Of a DNA stretch of 64,000 bases, positions 23,701 through 31,603 are shown piece by piece (the first letter of the stretch is position 1; every line of letters starts with the position of its first letter). The notes under the pieces are model-generated. The model had not been told where the DNA came from and did no database searches. It saw only the letters and a list, made by a program, of their open reading frames with translations. Position numbers and translations under genes: made by a program. Source of the stretch: Edolisoma coerulescens (lineage: Eukaryota; Chordata; Aves; Passeriformes; Campephagidae). The stretch spans positions 63,328 through 127,327 of the forward strand of contig VWZW01001044.1 in the NCBI GenBank assembly GCA_013397115.1, read 5' to 3'.

Positions 23701-26700
23701 CCCGTTCCTTCCTTGGGAACAGAGTTAAGGATGTGGGAACAATGAGTGTGTTAAGGGATGCTGAGTGTTCTACTTGGGCTGGAGCAGATGATATCCTGCC
23801 CTGTTTTAACGATGCAGCAGGGATGGAGCTGTGCAAATGCTTCCCACTTGTGAGCTGTGCAGCTGCCAGGGGCATGGAGGAGAGGAGACAAGGTGGGGAC
23901 TGTGGTGTGAGAGGAGTAGGAATTGTGTCTGTGCTGTGGCTCCCCACAGGCTCCGACCACATCCGAGAGAAGGACGGGCTGTGGGCGGTGCTGGCCTGGC
24001 TCTCCATCCTGGCCGCCCGCAAGCAGAGCGTGGAGGACATCATGAAGGATCACTGGCAGAAGTACGGCAGGAACTTCTTCACCAGGTGGGGAAAGGGCTC
24101 TGCCACCTCCCATTCCCTGTCCTGTGTCAGAGCAGAGCCCTGATGGCACCGCGGTGTCACCGTGGGGCTGTTCCTGTGCCATTCCTTTGCTGTCACCGTG
24201 GGGCTGTTCCTGTGCCATTCCTTTGCTGTCACCGTGGGGCTGTTCCTGTGCCATTCCTTTGCTGTCACCGTGGGGCTGTTCCTGTGCCATTCCTTTGCTG
24301 TCACCCTGGGGCTGTTCCTGTGCCATTCCATTGCTGTTTGTCCTGCAGCAGTTTAAAACTCCCCGAGCAGTTTGCAGCATTCCTGGGTGCCCTGAAATGG
24401 GGATTCACCATAAACCTTCGTGGTGTCCAGCTTTGGGTTATTCCAGACATAAATCTGGACATTTTATACACGCAAGGTATCTTTTTTTTCTTTTAATGGA
24501 GATTTTTTTTTCTTCCAAGAATCTTTTTTGCCATGTGATCAGTATCCTTGAGACCCCACATCACAAGTTAATTTGTGACATCTTCAGTGACAGCAGTGTC
24601 TCATGGAATGGATGCCCAGCCCCATGGCTGTTATTTACCTGGCTGAGCTCCTGCCCAGTCCCCAAATACTCAAATTTAACCTGCAGTAGACATGGAAGAT
24701 GGCAAGGGAAGGAGTGAGAACCAGCCTGCACATGAGCAGAGGTGGGAACACTGTGAAAGCATTAGGCAGAAATCTTTCAGCTTGGAAGGTCTACGTGAAA
24801 ATTCCGTCTCAAATTGCCAAATGAAAGAACTCGCCTTTTCCTTTGTTTTTTTCTTCTTCCCCCCCACCCCAAGCCAGCACACATCTGAGGCATGGAAACC
24901 TGGGGAAAAATGCCAAAGTCTAGGATAAAAAGGCAGCCTTTTAGCACGTGAGGTATGTGTGCAGAGCACGCTGAGTGCAGGGGTAGGCGGGTCAGGCGGC
25001 AAACACAGCGGCACAAATCCCGCTGGCAGCGGCAATACGGAGTCTGGGATCCTGGTGTGGGCTCCAGCCACCCTCTGCTGCCTCTCCTCCCCGGGCAGGG
25101 ACATCAAAGCTGGCACTGGATGTTTTCCTGGTGCAGTCACAGCTGCAGTTTGCTGTGGGGATCCACTGAGGGTGTTCACTGCTGGGGTGCTGTGGGCTGA
25201 ACTACAGGAAATTCTTGGCAGTCAGTTGGAGCTTGGCCCTGGCCCTCGGTCTGTGGCACTCGGTGTGAGACAGCACTTGGTGCTTTCATCTCCTGGCACT
25301 AAATGCTTGTGATATGCTGTGCTGTGTCCCAAGGATCTGTGTGGATGGAGCTGTAGTGCTGCACACAGATCCTCCTCTTCTTTCATAGAACCCCACACTG
25401 CGTTGGGTTGGGTTGGGTTGGGAGCGACCTTAAAGCACACCCACTCCCCCCCCTGCCATGGGCAGGGACACCTTCCACTATCCCAGGTTGCTCCAAGCCC
25501 CATCCAACCTGGCCTTGGACACTTCCAGTGATGGGACAGCCACAGCTTCCCTGGCCAAAATGTTCTGGTGCTTTTATGTGCCTTTTCTCCCTGTCCTCTC
25601 CTCCAGTATGGGAGCAGAGAACACCCACAGAGCTCGAAAAGGGCATCCCAAACCATCACAGCTCATTGCACCCTCCCCTCGCTAATCCCTGTGTGTGGTG
25701 CTGGCTGTAGGTACGACTACGAGGAGGTGGATGCAGATGCTGCCAACAAAATGATGAAGGATTTGGAGACGGTGATGTTCGACCGCTCCTTCGTGGGGAA
25801 GCAGCTGTCGAGCGGGGACAAAGTGTACACGGTGGAGAAAGCCGACAACTTCGAGTACAGCGACCCCGTGGATGGCAGCGTCTCCAGGAACCAGGTGGGC
25901 ACAGCCTCGCCTGGGCTGAATGGGGAGTGTTTTCTTCACGTCCTGTTTCCATGAAGAGCAGAGTGTTGGGAATGCTGTGTCTGGCAGGCTGTCCCTGGCT
26001 CTTCTTTCAGGAGTTCTCCAGGGTGGGTTAGGATGGACATTAATCCCTCTGGGAGTGGGGAGAGGGTAACACAGGAGCCTTCTGCGGCTCCTTGAAGAGC
26101 AGGGATGGTACAGATCAGGCACAGCCACGCTGGGAATGATGGAAAACAGCTTGGCTACCCACGAGCACAGAGCTGAGAGGCCCTTCCCTCCCGTGTCCTG
26201 AGCAGGGCTTGCGGCTCATCTTCTCCGACGGCTCCCGCATCATCTTCCGGCTGAGCGGCACCGGCAGCGCCGGGGCCACCGTGCGGCTCTACATCGACAG
26301 CTACGAGAAGGATGCTCAGAAGATAAACCAAGAGCCACAGGTGGGTGCTGCACCTCGCTCCTGCCACTGCTGGCTCCCAGAGCTGAGCCCTTTCTTAGCC
26401 CTGCTCTGCTCGGAGCTGTGTGGAGGTGCCAGGAATCTGGGGAGCCAGAGCTTTGGTATCTTTCATCCCAGGATAAATTGGTTTATGAGAAAAAAGCTCA
26501 GTGTGGAGCAAGCGTTACTGGGAATCCCTCACAGCTGCCTCTGCCACAGCACAGGAGTTTTCCTGCCTGTGTTACACCTGTGGCTGGTTTAAAACAAATA
26601 AATGGGATCACAGGATGCAGCTGTACTTGAGGTGGCACTGCCCTATTCTGTGCTGAGCTCAGTACATGTTCTGCAACATCATTTACAAATGCTGCTGAGC

Positions 26701-27428
26701 TCTTGTAGGCACTGGAGGAAAAGAATCCTCTCATATTTAGGTTTAGGCTGGATATCAGGAAAGAGTTTTTCACCCAGAAGGAGGCTGGGCACTGAACAGG
26801 CTCCCCAGGGAATGGGCACAGCCTCAAGGCTGCCAGAGCTCCAGGAGCGTTTGGACAACGCTCTCAGGTACTGGGTGGGATTGTTGGGGTGTCTGTGCAG
26901 GGACAGGAGTTGGACTCCATGATCCTTGGGGATCCTTCCAACTCAGGATATTCTCTGATTCTATATTCCCCAGCAAATGTGAGCTCTTTGTGCCTAACTT
27001 ACTGTGCTGTTATTGACAAAAAGCCTGAAAATCCCCCCTTCTGAGAGGAACAAACTGAACTTAGGATTTACCTGTCCCGTGCTGACGTGCAGTGGAGTTT
27101 GGGATACAGCACAGGGAGGGTGGCAGCAGCACCACTGGAGCTTGGGATTTTCTCTGAGCACTGCATCCCTGTCACTGGTCCCAGAGCTCAGGCTGTGAGC
27201 CCCAAGCAGTCCTTTGGTCTGGAGAGCTGAGCTTTGGGTGTCCCAGGCTGACCTGGGTGCTGAGGGAAGGCCGGATGCGGCCTGGGCAGGCTGCATGTGC
27301 TGCTCTGCAGTTCTGAGCCCTCTCTTTCCTCCCTGCAGGTGATGTTGGCACCTCTCATTTCCATTGCACTGAAACTTTCCCAGCTCCACGAAAGAACCGG
27401 CCGCTCCGGGCCCACCGTCATCACATAG
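5614..27428 (+). CDS. PGM1: Phosphoglucomutase-1, full gene with alternative first exons 1A and 1B
   Basis: PGM1 interconverts glucose-1-phosphate and glucose-6-phosphate in the cytosol through a phosphoserine and glucose-1,6-bisphosphate. It links glycogen metabolism, glycolysis and UDP-sugar supply. Coding exons are 1A 5614-gap or 1B 14089-14346, then 17253-17415, 17671-17817, 18810-18935, 19463-19653, 20000-20154, 20657-20772, 23950-24085, 25711-25894, 26206-26340 and 27339-27428. The 1B form sums to 1701 nt (566 residues), equal to human isoform 2 minus its first 14 residues. The shared exons give 480 residues, as in human. Phases agree at every junction and all splice sites are GT-AG. 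Catalytic TASHNPGG, DGDGD, GEESFG and RLSGTGSAGA motifs are intact. Nothing suggests a pseudogene; the only defect is an assembly gap in exon 1A. The distinction from the paralogue PGM5, which lacks robust activity, rests on these intact motifs and near-identity to human PGM1. Confidence 0.97.
5798..5829. other. Assembly gap (32 N) inside PGM1 exon 1A
   Basis: A run of 32 N interrupts a GC-rich CpG island. It must hide about 62 coding nucleotides plus the donor of exon 1A, because the sequence on its right contains neither. The N count is therefore an underestimate, or sequence beside it is misassembled. Confidence 0.95.
9905..10038 (+). mobile_element. CR1 LINE fragment
   Basis: The sequence from GAAATTCCTCCCTGGGAGG through CCAAGGCCAGGTTGGACAGG to GGGATAGTGGAAGGTGT follows the CR1 3' region in sense orientation. 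The final tail is missing, so this copy is truncated at both ends. Confidence 0.8.
12747..12842 (+). mobile_element. CR1 LINE 3' tail fragment
   Basis: The stretch GGATCTTGGGGACATGGTGG to CTTTTCCAACC...GATTCTGTG is the terminal ~95 bp of CR1 in sense orientation, ending in the ATTCTGTG tail. Confidence 0.8.
13098..13250 (-). mobile_element. CR1 LINE fragment, antisense
   Basis: This is the reverse complement of the CR1 3' end: GGTTTGGGTTGGAAGGGA, CCCTGCCTTGGGCAGG, CCACTATCCCAGGTTGCTCC, then ACACTTCCAGGGATGGGG. It lies about 840 bp upstream of exon 1B. Confidence 0.85.
13900..14088 (+). promoter_or_regulatory. PGM1: Presumed promoter/5' UTR region of PGM1 exon 1B
   Basis: Exon 1B needs its own transcription start, as in human, where it serves a muscle form. 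The segment is not a CpG island and is AT-rich near the start codon. One E-box, CACCTG, lies at 14069-14074, 15 bp before the ATG; a muscle role for it is only inferred. An in-frame TGA at 14077-14079 closes the frame four codons before the ATG. Confidence 0.4.
14089..14346 (+). CDS. PGM1: PGM1 exon 1B (alternative first exon)
   Basis: Eighty-six codons, MEDAALPVLTVPTAPY to the VQMAAANG end, match the exon 1B N-terminus of human PGM1 isoform 2 from its internal methionine (MEEGPLP). The motif DQKPGTSGLRRKTFYF parallels exon 1A. The exon must end at AACGGG (14346), because exon 2 supplies ATC GGG CGC to complete the ANGIGRLVIG motif. The donor there is GTTGGT, weak, and a second donor GTAAAT lies 4 nt later. 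Unspliced reading runs on to a stop after VGKC. The 14-residue extension of the human isoform is absent, since TGA precedes the ATG in frame. Confidence 0.93.
14347..17252 (+). other. PGM1: PGM1 intron before the first shared exon
   Basis: The intron is 2.9 kb after exon 1B and part of an 11.4-kb intron for the exon 1A transcript. No CR1 fragment or other family is recognisable. The 205-codon minus-strand frame at 15814-16431 has no support beyond being open. Confidence 0.75.
17253..17415 (+). CDS. PGM1: PGM1 exon 2, phosphoserine loop
   Basis: The first shared exon (163 nt, phase 0 in, phase 1 out) reads IGRLVIGQNGILSTP to FNIANGG. It carries the catalytic loop TASHNPGG; Ser117 is the AGC codon at 17355-17357, which accepts the phosphoryl group. 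The arginine and glycine of the ANGIGR join are here. GC content is clearly higher than in the neighbouring intron. Confidence 0.98.
17671..17817 (+). CDS. PGM1: PGM1 exon 3
   Basis: The exon is 147 nt, phase 1 to phase 1, from PAPEAITDKIFQISK to ENKFKPFT. It covers the end of domain 1 and the link toward domain 2. The acceptor is CATCTTGCAG and the donor ACAG|GTAAAG. A frameshifted transcript from the downstream exon 1B donor would meet TAA at 17696-17698. Confidence 0.98.
17818..18809 (+). other. PGM1: PGM1 intron 3
   Basis: The intron is AT-rich, including a short (TA)n run at about 18493-18507, and ends in a strong TCTTTTCCAG acceptor. No transposon is recognisable. Confidence 0.8.
18810..18935 (+). 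CDS. PGM1: PGM1 exon 4
   Basis: The exon is 126 nt, phase 1 to phase 1, from VEIVDSVEAYANMLR to IRIDAMHG. It begins domain 2, which carries the metal site, and matches human PGM1 with conservative changes (for example FNALKELLSGKNQ). Confidence 0.98.
19122..19195 (+). mobile_element. CR1 LINE 3' tail, sense copy of an inverted pair
   Basis: This is the last ~70 bp of a CR1: TTTTTAAGGTCCCTTCCAACC, CCAAACCATTCTAGG and GATTCTGTG. An antisense CR1 starts about 5 bp later, so the two tails face each other. Confidence 0.8.
19200..19345 (-). mobile_element. CR1 LINE fragment, antisense copy of an inverted pair
   Basis: The reverse complement of the CR1 3' end: GGTTGGAAGGGACCTTAAAG, CCCTGCCATGGGCAGGGAC, CCACTATCCCAGGTTGC and CACTTGCAGGGATG. 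It ends about 118 bp before exon 5. Confidence 0.88.
19463..19653 (+). CDS. PGM1: PGM1 exon 5, start of metal loop
   Basis: The exon is 191 nt, phase 1 in and phase 0 out, from VVGPYVKKILCEELG to FDGDG. It encodes Asp288 and Asp290 of the Mg2+-binding DGDGD loop; the third aspartate, Asp292, opens the next exon. The donor is GGG|GTAAAG. The acceptor, CCGAGACAG, has a weak pyrimidine tract, though CCTTCCTCTCTGTTTTG lies just upstream. Confidence 0.98.
20000..20154 (+). CDS. PGM1: PGM1 exon 6, completes metal loop
   Basis: The exon is 155 nt, phase 0 in and phase 2 out, from DRNMILGKHGFF to MPTSGALNR. It opens with Asp292-Arg293, completing the metal site. The exon is strongly GC- and CpG-rich against its introns. 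It ends ALNR where human has ALDR. The acceptor is GTCCCCCAG; the donor is AG|GTAGCA. Confidence 0.98.
20657..20772 (+). CDS. PGM1: PGM1 exon 7, sugar-binding loop
   Basis: The exon is 116 nt, phase 2 to phase 1, from VAQATKIALYETPTG to GEESFGTG. It carries the sugar-recognition loop CGEESFG (Cys374, Glu376, Ser378 in human numbering). The donor is G|GTAAGT, close to consensus. Confidence 0.98.
20773..23949 (+). other. PGM1: PGM1 intron 7
   Basis: At 3.2 kb this is the longest intron among the shared exons. It holds one sense CR1 fragment at 23109-23345. No other exon or recognised repeat is visible. Confidence 0.8.
23109..23345 (+). mobile_element. CR1 LINE fragment
   Basis: CR1 landmarks run in order: CATGAGGAAGAACTTCCTTAC, TGGGACAGATTGCCCAGAGAGG, GTCGGACCAGATG and CCCTTCCAACCTCACCCATTC, ending GGATTCTGTGAA. 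It is a different CR1 subfamily from the copy at 9905, which has the GGGATAGTGGAAGG block. Confidence 0.9.
23950..24085 (+). CDS. PGM1: PGM1 exon 8
   Basis: The exon is 136 nt, phase 1 to phase 2, from SDHIREKDGLWAVLA to GRNFFTR. It covers part of domain 3 and matches human except for small changes (ILAARKQSVEDIMKD). A 36-bp tandem repeat starts 69 bp after its donor. Confidence 0.98.
24155..24334. repeat. 36-bp minisatellite, five units
   Basis: Five consecutive 36-bp units start at 24155, 24191, 24227, 24263 and 24299, each beginning TGTCACC. The first four are essentially identical and the fifth has two substitutions. Since 36 is divisible by three, the array is open in several frames, which yields repetitive spurious proteins on both strands; it is intronic and non-coding. 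Confidence 0.97.
24335..25383 (+). other. PGM1: PGM1 intron 8, unique part
   Basis: Between the minisatellite and the antisense CR1 I see ordinary intronic sequence with no exon or recognised repeat. Confidence 0.7.
25384..25555 (-). mobile_element. CR1 LINE fragment, antisense, with short GGGTT run
   Basis: The reverse complement of the CR1 3' end: CATAGAACCCC, a 4-unit GGGTT expansion, CCCTGCCATGGGCAGGGAC, CCACTATCCCAGGTTGCTCC, ACACTTCCAGTGATGGG. The fragment lies about 155 bp before exon 9. Confidence 0.88.
25711..25894 (+). CDS. PGM1: PGM1 exon 9
   Basis: The exon is 184 nt, phase 2 in and phase 0 out, from YDYEEVDADAANKMM to GSVSRNQ. It spans the domain 3-4 connection. The most variable stretch against human is VDADAAN and KQLSSGDK, typical bird-mammal differences. 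Confidence 0.98.
26206..26340 (+). CDS. PGM1: PGM1 exon 10, phosphate-binding loop
   Basis: The exon is 135 nt, phase 0 at both ends, from GLRLIFSDGSRI to KINQEPQ. It encodes the phosphate-binding loop RLSGTGSAGA, with Arg503, Ser505, Thr507 and Arg515, in domain 4. It is CpG-rich. Confidence 0.98.
26341..26734 (+). other. PGM1: PGM1 intron 10, 5' part
   Basis: Intronic sequence from the exon 10 donor to the CR1 fragment. Nothing else is recognisable. Confidence 0.7.
26735..26964 (+). mobile_element. CR1 LINE fragment
   Basis: The stretch from TTTAGGCTGGATATCAGGAA through GCTGCCAGAGCTCCAGGAGCG and TTGGACAACGCTCTCAGG to TCTCTGATTCTA follows CR1 in sense orientation. It is the same subfamily as the copy at 45602, sharing nearly the whole length. 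Confidence 0.9.
27339..27428 (+). CDS. PGM1: PGM1 terminal coding exon
   Basis: Thirty codons including the stop, reading VMLAPLISIALKLSQ to GRSGPTVIT, with TAG at 27426-27428. The end matches the conserved human C-terminus. The acceptor is CTCCCTGCAG. Confidence 0.98.
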   Translation: MMLAPLISIALKLSQLHERTGRSGPTVIT

Positions 27429-27557
27429 AGCCATGTGCTGGAGCCTGCATGGGGCAGGGAGCCAGCCCAGCCCCTTTCCCTGTCAAATTGTCACTAAAAG
27501 AGGAATATTAATTTTATCCCTGTATTTAAGAACACTGTTTTGCTGCTAAGGATAGCC

Positions 27558-27563
27558 AATAAA
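27558..27563 (+). terminator. PGM1: PGM1 poly(A) signal
   Basis: AATAAA lies 129 nt after the PGM1 stop codon, followed about 20-30 nt later by a T- and GT-rich segment (CTTGTCCCCTTGGCTGCTTC). The predicted 3' UTR is only about 150 nt, much shorter than in mammals as I recall. Confidence 0.75.
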
Positions 27564-27583
27564 CCCCAGCCCTCAGCACCCCT

Positions 27584-28944
27584 TGTCCCCTTGGCTGCTT
27601 CTCTTTGTCCCCAGCGCTGCTGGCAGGTTGGATGTGGTGCTCCTCAGACAACCTTTGGGGCAGCACATGGACTCCTGGCTTTTCCTTAAACAAAAGGCTC
27701 TAGGAATAACAGAGACACTGAATTCTTCAATAATTCACAGGCTTTTTTTCTATCTTGGAAACTTTCCTGGGAAAGAAGCACAAATACTTTATCCCAGTTT
27801 GGATGAGCTTGGTTGGTTGAATGTGAACAGTAAGAGCTTTGGAATAATCAGATTTGCAGGCATTAATATGCAATATCTTATCCAAGGGCACAGAGAGGGT
27901 CACTTTGAAGACAGCTGTAGCTTTGTTTGGTGTTAGGGCTGTGCAGTTGCACCTTCCTGCCCTTTTCCTGGAAGTACTCACATTAGCGGGATGAGTTTAG
28001 GCCCTGTCCCCTCTTGGTTTGCTTGCCTTTGTCACCCAAATCCTGCAATCCCCGTGTCCCATCTCAGGCTGAAACTCAGGCTGGGTCCCTGGGCAGGCCT
28101 GAGGGAGCAGCTCTATTACCCAGGAACGTGGAACATCCCACCCTCATCCCGACCTGCCAGCACCACTTCCAAGGGAGACTGGATGTGCTGACAAAAGGCT
28201 TCTTATCTCACCTGTGCACAGGTGAGGTGTCTCTGCTGCTCCGTCTGCACTGACAGTTGTGGGGGAGCTGCTCTGCTGTGGAGTGGATAAAAAACTTCAA
28301 AAATGAACCTTGGGTTCAAAAATGAGATGCAAATAAGTCTAAAAGCTGAGGTAGGACCCAGGAAAAACCTGTGCCCGAGGCTGGCAGAGCTGTTTTCCAC
28401 GCCATGGTCCTGTGCCTGCCCAGTGCTTCCCTTGGCAGGATGCTTCCAGAGGTTTCCCTCAGGGCTGGCTGCAGAGCACTAAACCAGGAAGCTGGGATTA
28501 GTGGGGGAAAACCAACTTGGCTGCTCTAATTTGCCTTTCAACCATTGTGTGAACAAGTGACCCCGGAGTTTATGGTTGGCCTCTTGTTAAAGCAGGTCAG
28601 TCCTGGGTTCCTCCTAATGGAACTGTGAGTGCTTTTCAGTTAAACTGTGCTAAAAGCTGCTCTCTGCCCATCCTGGTGCTGGCTGGTGCTAAGAGCTCTC
28701 TGGTGACACACAGCTCTCCTCTCCTGGGGCCCCCGACTTCTTTCAGCACCTTCAGAATGAGAGGCAAAGTTTCCTGAGCTCTCATGGCTTTATCTCAGCT
28801 CAGTTCCTCCAGCTGCTCCCTCCCACCACACCTACAAGAGCTGCAAAGTGGAGCCCAAACTGATGCCCCTCTTACTTGTTCTTTGTGACAATTGGTGCCT
28901 GTTCCACTCATGGGATTGAGAACCCTTGAGTGGGATTGGGGAAA
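27584..28944. other. Start of PGM1-ROR1 intergenic region
   Basis: No gene, RNA or recognised repeat is visible between the PGM1 3' end and the next CR1. Confidence 0.6.
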
Positions 28945-29268
28945 TGTTCTTACAACTCCCTGGCAGGAGGGTACAGCCAGGGGGGTGTCAGGCTCTTCTC
29001 CCAGATACAGACAACTGGATGAGAGGAAATGACCTCATGTTGTGCCAAGATTGGATATTAGGGAAAATTTCTTTCCCAAAAGGGCTGCCCAGCCCTGGCA
29101 CAGCTGCCCAGGGTGGTGGTGAGTCCCCATGCCTGGAGGGGTTTAAAAGCCCTGTGTATGTGGCACTTGGGGATGTGGTTTAGTGGTGGGATTTGCAGTG
29201 CTGGGGAACAGCTGGACTCGATGGTCTGGGAGGGCTTTTCCAGCCTAAATGATTGTGTGACTCTGTGG
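28945..29268 (+). mobile_element. CR1 LINE fragment
   Basis: A sense CR1 3' part: CAGACAACTGGATGAGAGGAAATG, TGCCCAGCCCTGGCACAGCTG, TTTAAAAGCCCTGTGTATG, TGGCACTTGGGGATGTGG, TGGACTCGATGGTCTGGGAG, tail TTGTGTGACTCTGTG. It belongs to the same subfamily as the copy at 5028. Confidence 0.9.
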
Positions 29269-31224
29269 CTGCTGGCCAGAGATCCCTCCTGGGGAAGCCT
29301 GGGTGGATTTGCCCGTGGGGTCACTGAGCAGGATGCAGCTCTTGGCAGCTGCCCCAGTGCCAGCACGTCCCTGACTGTGCAGCACGGGGAGGGAGAGTGG
29401 CTGTGGTTCAGGAGAGCTGGGGCAGCTCCAGGTACAGGAGACTCCTGAGGTTCTGATTTTCTCAGGAAATTCACTTTTTCCCCTGGGTTGGATCCTGGTG
29501 GATCCCTTCCAGGTCAGGGACAGTGCAGGAACAGGGGAGCACGGCCAGTCCGTGCAGCACTTGATGGGCTGCCTTTGCCAAAGCCGTGACCACAGAGGGG
29601 TTTGCAGAGACTCAGCCGCTCTGCAGATGGAGATTTGCATGAAAAATCACTCCTGCTCTTTCTCTGCCTCTCTCCAGGCCAAAGCTCAGGACTCCTGTCC
29701 CGGAGGAGCCCGATGAGATCCAGATGTCTCAGCAGTCGTAGCGTTGTAACCTTTACGTAAGGCAGGATCTCATTTCTGGGCGCAGTCTGCACTGCACAGA
29801 GATGGAAACACATCCCAAGAGCTTCCTGGGGAGAGCAGCCACAGCCCTGCCCAGAGCAGAGCTCAGCCCAGCCCCAAACTGTGCTCAGGAATTCCTTGTC
29901 CCAGCCTGGTTGGTCGAGCAGAGGTGCCATGGCCAGGAGTTGAACTGGCAGGAACCAGTGGCCAAGGTGACCCCCTGCACACGGGGGACAGTTGAACCCC
30001 TGTGCTTGAGGCACAAAAGCTCTGAAATCCTGGTTTTCTGCAGGATTTTCCACCCTGGAGATGGACTGTCTCTCTCTAGATGGCAGCATTGGTAAAGAGT
30101 GTCTTGGCCACCTCCAGCTGAGGCAGGGTTTTGCCACACCTCACTCTTGTGATTTCATCAATAATCCCGGGATTCAGTCACAATTCCTGCATCTCTGAAG
30201 CCTTGGTGAGTGCACAGGCTGCCCTGGTCCCTAAGGATGGGCTCCCATGCAGAAATATTGGCACAAACCACAGGTTTGAGACTACCTAAAACAGTTCAGT
30301 TCACTGCACAGTGCTGTTATTAGTGGAGTACTTCCATGTGATAAATCCAAAGCCTAATCCCCAGATTCTCGGTGTGTAGAGTTTTGGGCAAAATTTCCAG
30401 GCACCACTGAAAAAAATGTGTTCTTTGGCATGTCCCCATCACAGCACTGACAGCTGTGCCCAGGCTCAGGTGGAGAAAGTGGCAGCAGATGAACTAAAAC
30501 AATTATTAAATCAAATCTCATTTGTTCCCTCAGATTTCAGTCACTGAGCAGGGATGTGAGACCATGAGCACGTTCTGGTGTCTGTGCTTTTTCGCCACCA
30601 CCAGAAGAGCTTGTCTCATCCTTTCCCTTGGTATTCCCTCACATTCCCCAGCTGTGGGAGGCTCTGGGAAGATCCCAGAAATGCTGAGCTGTGACCAGAA
30701 AAAAGCAGGGCCAGGCTGAGGCCAAAGACTGCAGGTGAAGGAGCAGGTCAGGGAAGCACGGTAAGAATGGGACAGGACCAGGATGTGGTACTGGGGTGGA
30801 GGTGGGAGCAGTGGGGTTGGAATGTGGGGACTGGAAGGGATAAAAGTTCCAAAATAGAAAGGGATTTGGTTTTACTGCCTTCATTTCCACAGGCTGTGAT
30901 TATGAGCCAGACTCAACAGGGATAACAGGGATATCCATTCTGGGAAATGGCTTTCCAGGTCAGTGCCGACCCTGCTGCTCCCAGCACCCCACCTGCACTT
31001 CAGTGCTGTGAACTCCCACTCTCCTCTGGGCTGAACATTCAGCTCCACACGTACAGCCTGATTGCAGGGAACAAATTAAGTTTTAATTAGGATGAGGAAT
31101 CCTAGCGAGGAGCAACAGTCCAGGTCTGAAATGCATCCAGGCTCCTCGTGTGACAGTGTGTGAGAGGAGCCAAGGCCGCAGCTGTTGGGATGGGTCTGAA
31201 TGATGATGGGGATCAGATGCTCCC
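29269..31224. other. Intergenic segment
   Basis: GC-moderate sequence with no recognised element. The 207-codon minus-strand frame at 29514-30137 has no splice sites, start context or motif that would make it a gene. Confidence 0.6.
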
Positions 31225-31603
31225 AGGGCTGCAGCCCCTCTGCTCTGAGAGAGCTGGGGGGTTCACCTGGAGAGGAGAAGGCTCCAGGGAGAGCTCAGAG
31301 CTCCTTCCAGAGCCTAAAGGGGCTCCAGGAGAGCTGGAGAGGGACTGGGGACAAGGGCTGGAGGGACAGGACACAGGGAATGGCTTCCCAGTGCCAGAGG
31401 GCAGGGCTGGATGGGATATTGGGAAGGAATTGTTCCCTGGGAGGGTGGGGAGGCCCTGGCACAGGGTGCCCAGAGCAGCTGTGGCTGCCCCTGGATCCCT
31501 GGCAGTGCCCAAGGCCAGGTTGGACATTGGGGCTTGGAGAACCCTGGGATAGTGGAAGGTGTCCCTGCCATGGCAGGAGCTGGGTGAGATTTAAGGTCCC
31601 TTT
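31225..31603 (+). mobile_element. CR1 LINE fragment
   Basis: At about 380 bp this is the longest CR1 in the window. It runs from CCCCTCTGCTCTGAGAGAGC through AGAGGGACTGGGGACAAGGG, TCCCTGGGAGGGTGGGGAGG and GGCCAGGTTGGACATTGGGG to GATTTAAGGTCCCTTTT, sense orientation, with the last tail missing. Confidence 0.9.

Noticed and set aside
24050..24717. Long repetitive open frames on both strands across the minisatellite (up to 221 codons)
   Set aside because: They arise because the 36-bp unit is a multiple of three without stops; they overlap PGM1 exon 8 and intron 8 in other frames and have no splice or homology support.
25404..25423. Four GGGTT units as a microsatellite or telomere-like array
   Set aside because: It is a local slip-expansion of the GGTTGGGTTGG motif inside an antisense CR1, not an independent element.
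29514..30137. 207-codon minus-strand frame downstream of PGM1
   Set aside because: No motif, no poly(A) or promoter setting, and no homology that I recognise; treated as chance.
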